DNA from: Bog-532 sp963742865
Lineage (GTDB): Bacteria > Actinomycetota > Actinomycetes > Streptosporangiales > Streptosporangiaceae
DNA: 64,000 nucleotides
NCBI GenBank assembly: GCA_963742865.1
Contig: CAVUNW010000026.1
Coordinates: 1-64,000 of the forward strand
Reading direction: 5' to 3'
A model generated the notes under the pieces. That model saw only the letters and a list, made by a program, of their open reading frames with translations. It did not search any database and was not told the origin of the DNA. A program made the translations under genes and the position numbers. This document shows positions 47,952 through 56,535 of this stretch, piece after piece. The stretch's first letter is position 1. Each line of letters opens with the position of its first letter.

Positions 47952-49925
47952 ATGGCCATCGACGTACAGCCGGAGAGGCCCCAGGCACCGGGCGGACGCG
48001 TGCCGGGTGCGCCGCAGCCCGCGCGCGCCTGGTGGCTGCGCCCGGCGATCCACACCGCGATCGTGGGCGCGGTGCTCGGCTACCTCCTGGGACACTGGCT
48101 GGGCAACTTCATCGCCAGCGGCTACACGCAGGTCATGAACTCCGGCCAGAACGACTACGCCATCGTTCTCGGCTACGTCTTCGGGACGGTCGGCTGGCTG
48201 GCCGGCCTCGGGGTCTTCAACGACCTGCTGCGGCAGATGGCCGGCCGGCCGGTGCACGCCGCCGAGGAGGTACGGGAGGCGTCTTCCGGCCTGGCCAGGT
48301 ACTTCCGGTACTCCCTCGACCACAAGGTGGTCGGCATCCAGTACCTGGTCGGCATGATCGGCTTCTTCCTGAGCGGCGGCCTGCTGGCCATGGCGATCAG
48401 GACCGAGCTGCTGTCGCCTTCGTACCACGTCTTCAGTTCCGCGACGTACACCGCGATCGTCGGCGAGCACGGCACGATGATGATGATGATGATGAGCTCG
48501 GTCGTCCTCGGGCCGTTCGGCAACTACCTGATGCCGTTGATGATCGGGTCCAAGCGGATGGCGTTCCCGCGGATCGAGGCGCTGTCCTTCTGGCTGACTC
48601 CGGCCGCCTACCTCGTGCTGCTGTCCGGCCTGATGTTCGGCGGGTTCCCGTTCGGGTGGACCGGGTACGCGCCGCTGTCGGTACAGGCCACGCAGGGCGC
48701 CGACGCGTACGCCGTCGCGTTCGGGATCATGGGGCTCTCGCTGATCCTGCTCGGGTTCAACATCATCGTCACCGTCATCTGCTACCGGGCCCCGGGGATG
48801 CACTGGAGCCGGCTGCCGATCTTCGTCTGGGCGATCCTGACGACCTCGTTCCTCATGGTGCTCGCCGCGCCCGTCCTGGTCGGCGCGATGTACATGATGA
48901 TCACTGACCGCACGGTGCAGACCGCGTTCTTCACCGACAGCCTCGGCGGCAGCAGCTACCTGTGGCAGAACCTGTTCTGGTTCTTCGGTCATCCCGAGGT
49001 GTACATCCTGGCCCTGCCGGGCTTCGGGATCGTGTGCGAGATCATCCCGGTGTTCTGCCGCAAGCCGCTGTTCGGCTACCGCATTGCGGCGGCCGGCATG
49101 GTCGGTGTGACGCTGCTGAGCTTCTTCGTCTGGCAGCACCATCTGTTCGTCAGCGGGATCAACCCGGACATGCGGCCGGTGTTCATGCTGACTACGGAGC
49201 TGATCTCGATCCCGACCGGGTTCATCTTCCTGGTCGCCATGGGCACGTTCTGGAAGGCGAAGATCCGCTTCACCGTGCCGATGCTGTTCGCGCTCGGGTT
49301 TTTCTTCAACTTCCTGATCGGCGGGATCTCCGGGGTGTTCCTGTCCGATGTGCCCGCGGACACCACCGAGCACGGCACGTTCTTCGTGATGGCGCACTTC
49401 CACTACACGATCATGGGCGGCCTGATCTTCGCGTTCATGGGCGGCCTGTATTACTGGCTGCCGAAGATCCTGGGCATCCGGCTGAACGAGACGCTGGGCA
49501 AGATCCAGTTCTGGACGATGTTCGTCTTCTTCAACTCGACGTTCCTGCCGCTGTTCGCGGTGGGGATGGCCGGGCAGCCGCGCCGGGTGTACACCTACGC
49601 GAGGAGCCTGCAGACGCTCAACGACTGGGTCTCGATCTCCTCCTTCCTGCTCGGCGTCTCGATCCTGATCTTCGTGATCAACTTCGTCTACTCGACCGTG
49701 ATCGCCCGGGTTCCCGAGGTGGGGAACCCGTGGAACTCCCGCGGGCTGGAATGGCAGGTCGCCTCGCCGCCGCCGCCTGGCAACTTCGCCCGGGTTCCCG
49801 TGGTCCTGTCTGGCCCGTATGAGTACGGCGTGAAGGACGCGCCGCCAGTGGCCGACCTGGATCCGCCTCTGGGCGTGCTCAGCGAAGCCTACGCAGGTGC
49901 CGCGACAGAAGGGGCGGAGGCATAA
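47952..49925 (+). CDS. coxA: Cytochrome c oxidase subunit I
   Basis: This protein of about 657 residues has 12 core helices plus two N-terminal ones. Heme a and CuB ligands are all visible: H in G-E-H-G-T-M-M, H and Tyr in W-F-F-G-H-P-E-V-Y (A1-type, with the E), H-H in W-Q-H-H-L-F, and H-F-H-Y in M-A-H-F-H-Y-T-I. It is the proton-pumping heme-copper catalytic subunit that reduces O2. Six consecutive Met codons (48477-48494) follow the first His motif, an odd repeat at a normally variable site. It follows coxB and precedes coxC by 2 bp. Confidence 0.95.
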   Translation: MAIDVQPERPQAPGGRVPGAPQPARAWWLRPAIHTAIVGAVLGYLLGHWLGNFIASGYTQVMNSGQNDYAIVLGYVFGTVGWLAGLGVFNDLLRQMAGRPVHAAEEVREASSGLARYFRYSLDHKVVGIQYLVGMIGFFLSGGLLAMAIRTELLSPSYHVFSSATYTAIVGEHGTMMMMMMSSVVLGPFGNYLMPLMIGSKRMAFPRIEALSFWLTPAAYLVLLSGLMFGGFPFGWTGYAPLSVQATQGADAYAVAFGIMGLSLILLGFNIIVTVICYRAPGMHWSRLPIFVWAILTTSFLMVLAAPVLVGAMYMMITDRTVQTAFFTDSLGGSSYLWQNLFWFFGHPEVYILALPGFGIVCEIIPVFCRKPLFGYRIAAAGMVGVTLLSFFVWQHHLFVSGINPDMRPVFMLTTELISIPTGFIFLVAMGTFWKAKIRFTVPMLFALGFFFNFLIGGISGVFLSDVPADTTEHGTFFVMAHFHYTIMGGLIFAFMGGLYYWLPKILGIRLNETLGKIQFWTMFVFFNSTFLPLFAVGMAGQPRRVYTYARSLQTLNDWVSISSFLLGVSILIFVINFVYSTVIARVPEVGNPWNSRGLEWQVASPPPPGNFARVPVVLSGPYEYGVKDAPPVADLDPPLGVLSEAYAGAATEGAEA

Positions 49926-49927
49926 CG

Positions 49928-50593
49928 ATGGCCGAGACGGCAGATCTTCCGCCCAGCCTGACCCGGGAAAGCGAGGAGGCCGGCTTCTTCCACGAGGCGG
50001 CACTGAACGCGACGTGGACCGGGGTGCGGCTGGCCGTGGGCGGCCTATCGTTCGCCTTCGGCTGCTTCGTTTTTGCCTACTTCTACCTGCGGTCGCTGAA
50101 CTCGCATGGGATGTGGCATCCGGCCGGGTTCAAGGGCCCGCAACCGTGGGCCGGAGCGGTGATCATGGCGCTGGTGGTGGTCAGCGCGGCGCTCCAGTAC
50201 GTGGGGCTGACGCGGATCAAAGCTGGTAACAAGCGTGCCTGGCAGGCCAGCGCGATGGCGGCCCTGGTGCTGGGGCTGGCCGCGATCGGGCTGCAGGTGT
50301 GGCAACTGCTGAACCTGCCCTTCTACCCGGGGAGCGCTGGCTTCGCGAGCGTCTTCGTCGGCGCCACTCCGGTACTCCTTATCGTGGTGCTGGCCGCGAT
50401 GATCTGGCTGGAGACGCTGATCATGCGAGCGCGGGTGATCCCGGCGATCTCCTTCGTGGAGCAGCCGCCGACCTACGCCGAGGCGTTTGCCGTGCAGCGG
50501 TTCCAGTCCAGCCTGAGCGCGTTCACGGTGCTCTGGAACTACCTCGCCGTAATCGCGATCCTGTTCTGGATTTTGTTCTATCTGACGGCCTGA
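49928..50593 (+). CDS. coxC: Cytochrome c oxidase subunit III
   Basis: This protein of about 221 residues has five to six helices. Features are the N-terminal A-L-N-A-T-W-T-G-V-R-L followed by helices with F-A-Y-F-Y-L-R-S-L-N, and the last helix F-T-V-L-W-N-Y-L-A-V-I-A-I-L-F-W-I-L-F-Y, matching the short subunit III of actinobacterial and alternative oxidases. The usual G-x-H-x-x-H helix is not seen, so the assignment rests on position, size and hydropathy. It starts 2 bp after coxA. Confidence 0.75.
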   Translation: MAETADLPPSLTRESEEAGFFHEAALNATWTGVRLAVGGLSFAFGCFVFAYFYLRSLNSHGMWHPAGFKGPQPWAGAVIMALVVVSAALQYVGLTRIKAGNKRAWQASAMAALVLGLAAIGLQVWQLLNLPFYPGSAGFASVFVGATPVLLIVVLAAMIWLETLIMRARVIPAISFVEQPPTYAEAFAVQRFQSSLSAFTVLWNYLAVIAILFWILFYLTA

Positions 50594-50669
50594 CCGGGTG
50601 GTGGCCCGGCTGGCCCGGGCCACCGGTGCGCCCGGCGACCCACGACGTGGTAATGACGAGGAGGCTGGC

Positions 50670-51242
50670 GTGGCTGGAACGGTTCTCGCCTCGGTGCCTG
50701 TCAATAGCGAGGCCGGGGCCTACCTGACCTTCGCTTTCCCCATTCTCTTGTTCTGCTTCGTCGCCGGGGTCCTGTACATCCTGCTGTTCGGCCGGCCGCA
50801 CCCCAGGGTTCCGGGGCGCCGCATCGTTGCCGTCGCTCACGCCGGCCCGCCGAGCCCGGAGGCGGCGCACGCGGCGGCGGTGGCGGGTGGCCTGCCGACC
50901 GCCGAGGGCGGCGGGTCCGCGGAGTCCGGCGCCGAGGCGGCCGGCGCCGTGTCGGCCGCGATTGCCACGACGGATCCGGGGGAGACAGACGCGACCGCTC
51001 CCGCCGGGGATGCTGGCCCCGCCGGGGATGCTGGCCCCGCCGGGGATGCTGGCCGCCGCCGGGGATGCTGGCCCCGCCGAAGGTACTCCTCCTGCCAAAG
51101 GGCCGGGCGCCCACCGACGGGACAGCGCCCACCGACGGGACGGCTCGCCGCGAAGGCACCACTCCAGGCGAGGGCACGGGGGCCAGCGAATGACGGAAGC
51201 CGCAGGCGCGCTGCGCGGGCCGGCGCCGGTCTGCGCGCCTGA
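50670..51242 (+). CDS. Small membrane protein of the cox operon with repetitive tail
   Basis: The GTG at 50670 has GAGGAGG upstream. The first 45 residues hold one helix (Y-L-T-F-A-F-P-I-L-L-F-C-F-V-A-G-V-L-Y-I), and the rest is Ala/Gly/Glu rich with G-D-A-G-P-A repeats. It resembles the tiny accessory subunits often found after coxC. The tail after about residue 125 is R/P-rich and depends on the frame through the repeat, so its true end is uncertain. Another frame runs straight into ctaB. Confidence 0.5.
   Translation: MAGTVLASVPVNSEAGAYLTFAFPILLFCFVAGVLYILLFGRPHPRVPGRRIVAVAHAGPPSPEAAHAAAVAGGLPTAEGGGSAESGAEAAGAVSAAIATTDPGETDATAPAGDAGPAGDAGPAGDAGRRRGCWPRRRYSSCQRAGRPPTGQRPPTGRLAAKAPLQARARGPANDGSRRRAARAGAGLRA
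51001..51078 (+). repeat. 18-bp tandem repeats in the cox small-protein gene
   Basis: The unit CCCGCCGGGGATGCTGGC is repeated about four times, the last copy with an extra three bases. In frame it encodes G-D-A-G-P-A. A change in the last copy shifts which frame stays sensible downstream. The array is a likely site for slippage or assembly error. Confidence 0.75.
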
Positions 51243-52149
51243 GGCCAGCCGGCGCTCCGCGCGCCTGGTGGCCAGGTCGCTGTTCGCCCTGACCAAGCCC
51301 CGGATCATCGAGCTGCTGCTGGTCACGACGCTGCCGACCATGCTGCTGGCGCGGCGCGGACTGCCCCCGGCGTGGCTCATGGTGGCCACGCTGACCGGGG
51401 GCGCCCTGGCCGCCGCCAGTGCCAACACGCTGAACTGCTTCATCGACCGGGACATCGACGCCGTGATGCGGCGCACGTCGCGCCGGCCGCTGGCGGCCAC
51501 CGGAGCGAAGGCGGTCATCAGGCCGGGCGAGGCGCTGGTGTCCGGCATCGTGCTGGGGGCGGCGTCCACGCTGCTGCTCGGCGCGGGCGTGAACTGGCTG
51601 GCCGCGGCGCTGGCCGACGGCGCGATCCTGTTCTACGTCTTCGTCTACACACTCGGGCTCAAGCGCCGGACCGCCTCCAACATCGTGATCGGCGGGGCGG
51701 CGGGCTGCTTTCCGGTGCTGGTGGGGTGGGCGGCGGTGACCGGCCGGGTGAGCCTGGCCGCGGTGGTGCTCTTCGCCGTCATCTTCTTCTGGACGCCCCC
51801 GCACTTCTGGGCTCTGGCGATGAAGTTCCGCGACGACTACGCCGCGGCGGGCGTGCCGATGCTCCCGGTGGTCGCGCCCGCAGCGGTGGTGGCGCGGAAG
51901 ATCGTGCTCTACTCCTACGCGATGGTGGCGGCGACGCTCGCGCTGGCCCCGTACGCGGGCTGGCTGTACGGCGCCTGCGCGGCCGGCCTCGGCGCCTGGT
52001 TCCTGACCGGGGCCCACCGCCTGCGGACCCGGGTGGCCGCCGGCGATAACCGCGCCCCGATGCGGCTGTTCCACCAGTCGATTGCCTACCTGACGCTACT
52101 GTTCGCCGCGGTGGCCGTGACCGCACTGATCCCCTGGGGCCGCTGGTAG
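51190..52149 (+). CDS. ctaB: Protoheme IX farnesyltransferase (heme O synthase)
   Basis: This UbiA-family membrane enzyme of about 319 residues has about eight to nine helices. The first prenyl-diphosphate motif is N-C-F-I-D-R-D-I-D and the second is the D-D-Y-A-A-A-G-V-P-M region, after the T-P-P-H-F-W motif specific to CtaB. It farnesylates heme b to heme o, needed for the aa3-type oxidase encoded upstream. The frame also extends upstream into the repeat region, so its start at ATG 51190 is chosen by homology length. The next gene overlaps it by 1 bp. Confidence 0.9.
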   Translation: MTEAAGALRGPAPVCAPEASRRSARLVARSLFALTKPRIIELLLVTTLPTMLLARRGLPPAWLMVATLTGGALAAASANTLNCFIDRDIDAVMRRTSRRPLAATGAKAVIRPGEALVSGIVLGAASTLLLGAGVNWLAAALADGAILFYVFVYTLGLKRRTASNIVIGGAAGCFPVLVGWAAVTGRVSLAAVVLFAVIFFWTPPHFWALAMKFRDDYAAAGVPMLPVVAPAAVVARKIVLYSYAMVAATLALAPYAGWLYGACAAGLGAWFLTGAHRLRTRVAAGDNRAPMRLFHQSIAYLTLLFAAVAVTALIPWGRW

Positions 52150-52559
52150 TGGCGGCCTCCAGGTGGCGGTTCCTAATCTCGCCGCGGTGGCTGGCGTGGC
52201 ACGCGTTCGCGGTCGTCGCCTTCTGGGGCATGTGCTGGCTGGGTGACTGGCAGCTTCACCGCGCAATCGCTGGCAACAGCCTGAGCTGGGCCTACACGTT
52301 CGAATGGCCGCTCTTCGCGATCATGGGCGCCGTTTTCTGGGCCCGGACGATCCGCGATGAGCTCCGTATCCGCGCCGGATCGGCGACCGGCAGCACCGAG
52401 TCAGCCGTCGCCAGCGCCGAGTCAGCCGGGGCCGGTCCGCCCCAGGCAGCCGGGACCGGTCCGCGCGAGCCCGGTGACCGGGACCAGGAGGCCGCTGCCT
52501 ACCTCGCCCGGCTGCAGGAACAGGTCAAAGGCCACGGCCGCTGGCACGGCCTCCGCTGA
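52149..52559 (+). CDS. Small membrane protein, SURF1-like N-terminal motif
   Basis: This protein of about 136 residues has two helices. The motif S-P-R-W-L-A-W-H-A-F-A-V-V, then L-G-D-W-Q-L-H-R-A, resembles the first helix of SURF1 oxidase assembly factors, but the body of SURF1 is missing. The second half is a charged Ala/Gly-rich tail. It overlaps the ctaB stop by 1 bp and ends the cox operon, so a role in oxidase assembly is likely but inferred. Confidence 0.6.
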   Translation: MAASRWRFLISPRWLAWHAFAVVAFWGMCWLGDWQLHRAIAGNSLSWAYTFEWPLFAIMGAVFWARTIRDELRIRAGSATGSTESAVASAESAGAGPPQAAGTGPREPGDRDQEAAAYLARLQEQVKGHGRWHGLR

Positions 52560-52753
52560 GGGGCGTTTCCATGATCGGCGTCAGCCAGCCGGGCACGGGA
52601 CGCTCGCGTCCGGTGATCCGGTGCCGTCGATCACCACCCTGACTATGGCGTGTGCGGAGCTGTGGCTGGTGGGCGGCCATGGGGGGACGTGGGTTAGGCT
52701 GCCTGTCGGTACTGGGTTTTCGGCCAGGCGGCATTTAGCGGCGGGAGGATGCG

Positions 52754-53590
52754 GTGACCTCGCAGGACTGGTTTGAGAGTGTCGTGCCTGCCGATGCGGT
52801 GCCCGGCGCCGATATTGATACGGGCGTGCCGCATATCGCGCGGGTGTATGACTACTGGCTGGGCGGTAAGGACAATTTCGCGGTCGACCGGGAGGTGGCC
52901 GAGAAGGTTATCGGCTCGTTCCCGGACGTGCTGGTCAGTGTCCGCGCGCAGCGGGCGTTCCTTGGCCGCGCCGTGCGTTACCTGGTTGCTGAGGCGGGTG
53001 TCCGGCAGTTCCTGGACATTGGGACTGGCCTTCCGGCCGCTGATAACACTCATGAGGTGGCGCAGCGGGCGGCACCGGAGTCGCGTGTGGTGTATGTGGA
53101 TAATGATCCACTGGTTCTTGCGCATGCCCGTGCCTTGCTGGTGGGCAGCCCGGAGGGCGCGACCGCCTATCTTGATGCGGACCTGCGTGATGTGGGCAGG
53201 ATCGTGGCGGAGGCAGCCCGGATGCTGGACTTCAGTGAGCCGGTGGCGGTGGTGCTGCTGGGGGTGTTGCATTGCATTCCTGATGCGGACGATCCGGCCG
53301 CTCTGGTGGCCCGGTTGCTGGCTGCGGTGGTGCCGGGCAGTTACCTCGTCGTGTCGCATCCGGCGATTGATGTCGCCACTAGTCAGATGGGCGAGTCGAT
53401 GCGGGGCTATAACGAGCAGGCCCCGGTTCCGCTGACGGCGCGGACGCATGCGGAGGTGTGCCGGTTCTTTGAGGGTACGGACCTGGTGGAGCCGGGCGTT
53501 GTGCAGTTGCATCGCTGGCGGCCTGGGGCGGATGACCTGGAGCCAGACCGTGAGCTGGCCAATTACGGCGGGGTAGGCCGGAAGCCGTGA
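52754..53590 (+). CDS. DUF574-type SAM-dependent methyltransferase
   Basis: This protein of about 278 residues is typical of the actinomycete PF04672 family. It starts with P-H-I-A-R-V-Y-D-Y-W-L-G-G-K-D-N-F-A-V-D, the hallmark of the family, followed by the SAM motif F-L-D-I-G-T-G-L-P and V-V-Y-V-D-N-D-P. The GTG at 52754 follows GGGAGG. These proteins are numerous in actinomycetes and their substrates are mostly unknown. The region changes codon style here, with more GTG and GAT codons than in the cox genes. Confidence 0.92.
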   Translation: MTSQDWFESVVPADAVPGADIDTGVPHIARVYDYWLGGKDNFAVDREVAEKVIGSFPDVLVSVRAQRAFLGRAVRYLVAEAGVRQFLDIGTGLPAADNTHEVAQRAAPESRVVYVDNDPLVLAHARALLVGSPEGATAYLDADLRDVGRIVAEAARMLDFSEPVAVVLLGVLHCIPDADDPAALVARLLAAVVPGSYLVVSHPAIDVATSQMGESMRGYNEQAPVPLTARTHAEVCRFFEGTDLVEPGVVQLHRWRPGADDLEPDRELANYGGVGRKP

Positions 53591-54246
53591 ACGCGGTGGC
53601 TGTGTGCGCCGGGCAGTGGCCGCACCCTGCCGAGCTGAGGTAACCCTCGCAGGAGCGAGCGTGGATGAACACCGGGCCGCGTTCGATGTAGGCGCCGCTT
53701 GTGCCTGGCGGCGGGAATCGGACGCGACGCTCAGCTTGCCCGCCGCGATTAGCCGCGATCGTCGGGACGGCGGGTGACCAGCCTGATCCTGCGCTTGAGG
53801 CCCGTGCGCGGTTCCCGCAACGCGACCGCAGCCGCCGGAAGGGTGGGCCTGGGGCGCCGGGGCTCACGAACACCGGCCGCGGGCGGTCGCCAGCGCCGGT
53901 GCCTGATCGGATCAAGTAGCCGCCGCACCCAGGCAGCCATACCCCGGAAGGCTGGATATTGGCGTTCTCGCGTCATATCTCGATTATGCGCCTGCATGGC
54001 AAGAGCCGATCGCATACTCATGGCCTCCTGCCCAGCTCGACTGGGCATGCAGCGCGGCTGTCACGCCGAGCACCGCGCTGCCAGACTGGAGCCAGCGCTA
54101 TGCCGAGCTCCAGCCGGCCTGCGCCTGACCGGAACCGCGGCGGTATCAGCCCGGAGAAACCGCAACCTCAACCCGGGCCCGCGCGTCTAAAAGCCGACGA
54201 GGAGGTGGCTCGGTGCGGCAATCCTGCCGAAGGGCACTCGCCGGTC
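53591..54246. other. Region without a confident gene
   Basis: About 650 bp lie between the methyltransferase and the lipoprotein. A minus-strand frame of up to 99 codons (53749-54048) encodes a basic Arg/Pro-rich peptide with W-V-R-R-L-L-D-P-I-R-H-R-R-W. It has no ribosome site, so I do not call it a gene. Confidence 0.4.
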
Positions 54247-54723
54247 GTGGAACAGGTGTTCCGGTCTCAGGCGCGGTACCGCCCGCTGTGGTGGGCGACC
54301 CCGGCCGCGACCCTGCTCCTCCTGGCCGCTCTGGCCGGCTGCGGGGCCGCCCGTTCGCCCGGGGAAGCGGTCGCACCCACCGCCACGGTCACCGGCTACA
54401 TCCAGCCGTGCGCGGGACTGCCCTTCCCGCAGAAGACCTCCACCGGGGCGCGGCTGTTCTCCGCCGCCGCCACCGTGGAGGCCCTGCGCGGCCACGAGCA
54501 CCAGAAGCCGATGGGCGATGGGGTCTCCCAGATTGTGTTCCCGACCGCGATCGCCGCCCGCGAGCGGGTCTCACAGAACCAGAAGTTCCGGTTCGATCAT
54601 CTTGCCTCTGGCCCCTACGTGATCCTGGCCCGGTACGCGGGGGGCAATGTGGTCACGTCCCTGGACGTGTCCGCGGCCGCAGGCCAGATCGTCAATGTCT
54701 ATCTTCCGAATACGTGCAAGTAG
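54247..54723 (+). CDS. Exported lipoprotein of unknown function
   Basis: The N-terminus has an Arg-rich start, a hydrophobic core T-L-L-L-L-A-A-L-A-G-C with a lipobox cysteine, and then G-A-A-R-S-P-G. The mature part of about 120 residues is beta-rich (T-A-T-V-T-G-Y-I-Q-P-C-A-G) with a carboxypeptidase-regulatory-like pattern (F-R-F-D-H-L-A-S-G-P-Y-V-I). GTG 54205 is an alternative start upstream; 54247 has AAGGG 12 bases upstream. The function is unknown. Confidence 0.6.
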   Translation: MEQVFRSQARYRPLWWATPAATLLLLAALAGCGAARSPGEAVAPTATVTGYIQPCAGLPFPQKTSTGARLFSAAATVEALRGHEHQKPMGDGVSQIVFPTAIAARERVSQNQKFRFDHLASGPYVILARYAGGNVVTSLDVSAAAGQIVNVYLPNTCK

Positions 54724-54822
54724 CCAGCGCGGCTGTCCGCCCATCACGCCAATAGGGCATCTTAACGGACGTCCTGGGAGATCATCCCGCACCCGGACTC
54801 ACACCTGCCCCGGGCCGTCGGT

Positions 54823-55227
54823 CTAGGCCCTCGTCACGATGACGACCGGAATCGTGCGGTCGGTGCTGGCCTCGTGATCGGCGAAGAACGGATAGCTCTC
54901 CTTGATCATGGCCCACAGCCGCTCGCGCTCCGGCCCCGTGGCCGTCTCGGCAACGGCTTCGTAGGTGTCGTCGCCGACCTCGATCGTGACCCGCGGGTTC
55001 GCCACCAGGTTGACGTACCAGTCGGGATGCTTCGGCGCGCCCATATTCGAGGCAATGACGAGCAGCCGGTCCCCGTCGCGATGGAACATCATGGGCGTGG
55101 TGTGCGGCTGCCCGCTCTTCGCGCCCACCGTGGTCAGCAGCACCAGGCGGTCGCGGTGCATACCCTCGATCTCAGCACCGGACCGGAACTGGTCGATCAC
55201 CCTGCGATTGATCGCCTTGACGTCCAT
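54823..55227 (-). CDS. Deazaflavin (F420)-dependent nitroreductase-family protein
   Basis: This protein of about 134 residues matches the Ddn/PF04075 family of actinobacteria: F-R-x-x-x near the start, L-V-L-L-T-T-V-G-A-K-S-G, T-P-M-M-F-H-R-D-G-D, A-S-N-M-G-A-P-K-H-P-D-W-Y-V-N-L, and N-P-R-V-T-I-E-V-G. The family uses reduced F420 to reduce quinones or nitroimidazoles. The ATG at 55227 follows GGGGGA. The call is confident by family pattern; the substrate is unknown. Confidence 0.85.
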   Translation of the reverse strand: MDVKAINRRVIDQFRSGAEIEGMHRDRLVLLTTVGAKSGQPHTTPMMFHRDGDRLLVIASNMGAPKHPDWYVNLVANPRVTIEVGDDTYEAVAETATGPERERLWAMIKESYPFFADHEASTDRTIPVVIVTRA

Positions 55228-55369
55228 CGTTCCCCCGTTTCTTGCCGGGCACGGATGTGCCACGTTTGCGTGGCCATTGCGGCCGCTTGCTGGACTCCGG
55301 AATTATGGTCGGGTTTGCTGGCTGCTGGGCTCGGGCCGTTTTCCCGGCCACTTACGAGAGGGATGACCG

Positions 55370-55621
55370 TTGCTCATCATCTGGGGCTTGCGGGTTTTCT
55401 ACCGCACCGTTGGCCAGGGTGTCTTCCATTGCCGCAAGTGCGGCGGTGACCGCCTCTACCGGCAGCGCGCCGGGCGGCGGTTCTTGACGCTCTTCTTCAT
55501 CCCCATCATCCCGCTGAACAAGGTCGGCGAGCACGTGCAGTGCCAGACGTGCAAGACGCGTTACGTCATGGACGTGCTCACGCTGCCGACCGCGGCCCAG
55601 ATGCAGGCCGCGCAGGACTGA
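55370..55621 (+). CDS. Zinc-ribbon domain small protein
   Basis: This 83-residue protein has an N-terminal hydrophobic stretch (L-I-I-W-G-L-R-V-F-Y-R-T) and two zinc knuckles, C-R-K-C and C-Q-T-C, about 36 residues apart, with a hydrophobic strand F-L-T-L-F-F-I-P-I-I-P-L between. This is the 'zinc-ribbon 15' layout. The TTG start at 55370 has GAGAGGGA seven bases upstream; no in-frame ATG exists upstream. The function is unknown. Confidence 0.75.
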   Translation: MLIIWGLRVFYRTVGQGVFHCRKCGGDRLYRQRAGRRFLTLFFIPIIPLNKVGEHVQCQTCKTRYVMDVLTLPTAAQMQAAQD

Positions 55622-55624
55622 AGC

Positions 55625-55771
55625 CATGCCTGGGAACTGCTCAACCGCCTGGCGAAGGTCTACGTATCCCCCGACGCCGAATTCCCCGCGCCACGAGGTC
55701 CCGGCTACATCGTCCGCTACTCCATCGAGCGCATCGGCGGCGTTGGTCCCTGGGTATCGCCCTCGCGCTGA
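55625..55771 (+). pseudogene. PPOX-class F420 oxidoreductase C-terminal remnant
   Basis: After the zinc-ribbon stop, in the same frame, the reading H-A-W-E-L-L-N-R-L-A-K-V-Y and G-Y-I-V-R-Y-S-I-E-R-I-G-G-V-G-P-W is the usual end of PPOX-class F420-dependent oxidoreductases. There is no start codon or N-terminal part. It is a 3' fragment. Confidence 0.6.
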
Positions 55772-55818
55772 GCTGCGGGATCGACGGTGCCACCACCGGC
55801 TGAGCCCAGCGCTCCCGG

Positions 55819-56535
55819 TCAGTGGCCGGCGATCTGGCCGCCGTCGATGTGCAGGATCTCGCCGGTGATGTAGGGCGATGACTCCAGGAACAAGATGCCG
55901 TCGACGACGTTGCTGACCTGGCCCACCCGCCCGAGCGGCGGAAGCCGGTCACCGAGTTCGTCGTAGCTTTCCGGCGGGTGCACCGGGGTCTGGATGATGC
56001 CGGGCGAGACGGCGTTGACCCGGATGCCGCGGGACGCGTACTCGATGGCCAGTGACCTCGTGGCCGAGGCCAGGCCGCCCTTGGTGAGCGCGGCCAGGGC
56101 CGCGGGCGAGCTGGAGCTCGCGACTTCGGCGATGGTGGCCGTCATGTTGACGACATGGCCGCCGCCGTGCGCCAGCATCGCGGCGATGGCCCGCTGGGTC
56201 AGGTGGAAGAAGCCGGTGAGGTTCACCCCGACGACCGTGGCGTAGTCGCCGGCGGTGTAGTCGGTGAAGGGCTTGGAGATGAACACCCCGGCGTTGTTGA
56301 CGAGCGTGTCCACACGGCCGAAGCGCTCGAGTGCCCCGCCGATGATCCGGTCGGCGGTCGCGGGCTCGCCGATGTCGCCGTCGATGGTGAGCACCTGCGG
56401 GTCCTCCGCCTGCTTGATCGTGCGGGCCGTGGCCACGACCGCCCAGCCCCGCCCGCGGTACCCGGCGACCAGGCCGGCGCCGATCCCCTGAGAGGCGCCG
56501 GTGATGATGGCGACCCGCTGGCCGGTCCCCGTCAT
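55819..56535 (-). CDS. Short-chain dehydrogenase/reductase
   Basis: This SDR of about 238 residues has T-G-A-S-Q-G-I-G (cofactor motif), L-V-N-N-A-G-V-F and a C-terminal I-H-I-D-G-G. The usual Y-x-x-x-K active site is replaced: the segment reads S-P-A-A-L-A-A-L-T-K, so the catalytic Tyr appears to be Leu and the Ser-Tyr-Lys triad is incomplete. It may bind NAD(P) but be catalytically changed. The ATG at 56535 overlaps the upstream gene stop. Confidence 0.82.
   Translation of the reverse strand: MTGTGQRVAIITGASQGIGAGLVAGYRGRGWAVVATARTIKQAEDPQVLTIDGDIGEPATADRIIGGALERFGRVDTLVNNAGVFISKPFTDYTAGDYATVVGVNLTGFFHLTQRAIAAMLAHGGGHVVNMTATIAEVASSSSPAALAALTKGGLASATRSLAIEYASRGIRVNAVSPGIIQTPVHPPESYDELGDRLPPLGRVGQVSNVVDGILFLESSPYITGEILHIDGGQIAGH

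Noticed and set aside
47292..50003. A 903-codon minus-strand open frame
   Set aside because: It is antisense to coxB, coxA and coxC. Its composition is mostly Arg/His/Gly/Gln, typical of a high-GC shadow frame.
53749..54048. A 99-codon minus-strand gene
   Set aside because: It is Arg/Pro-rich, lacks a ribosome site and has no recognisable motif, so it was left as an uncertain open frame in a gap.
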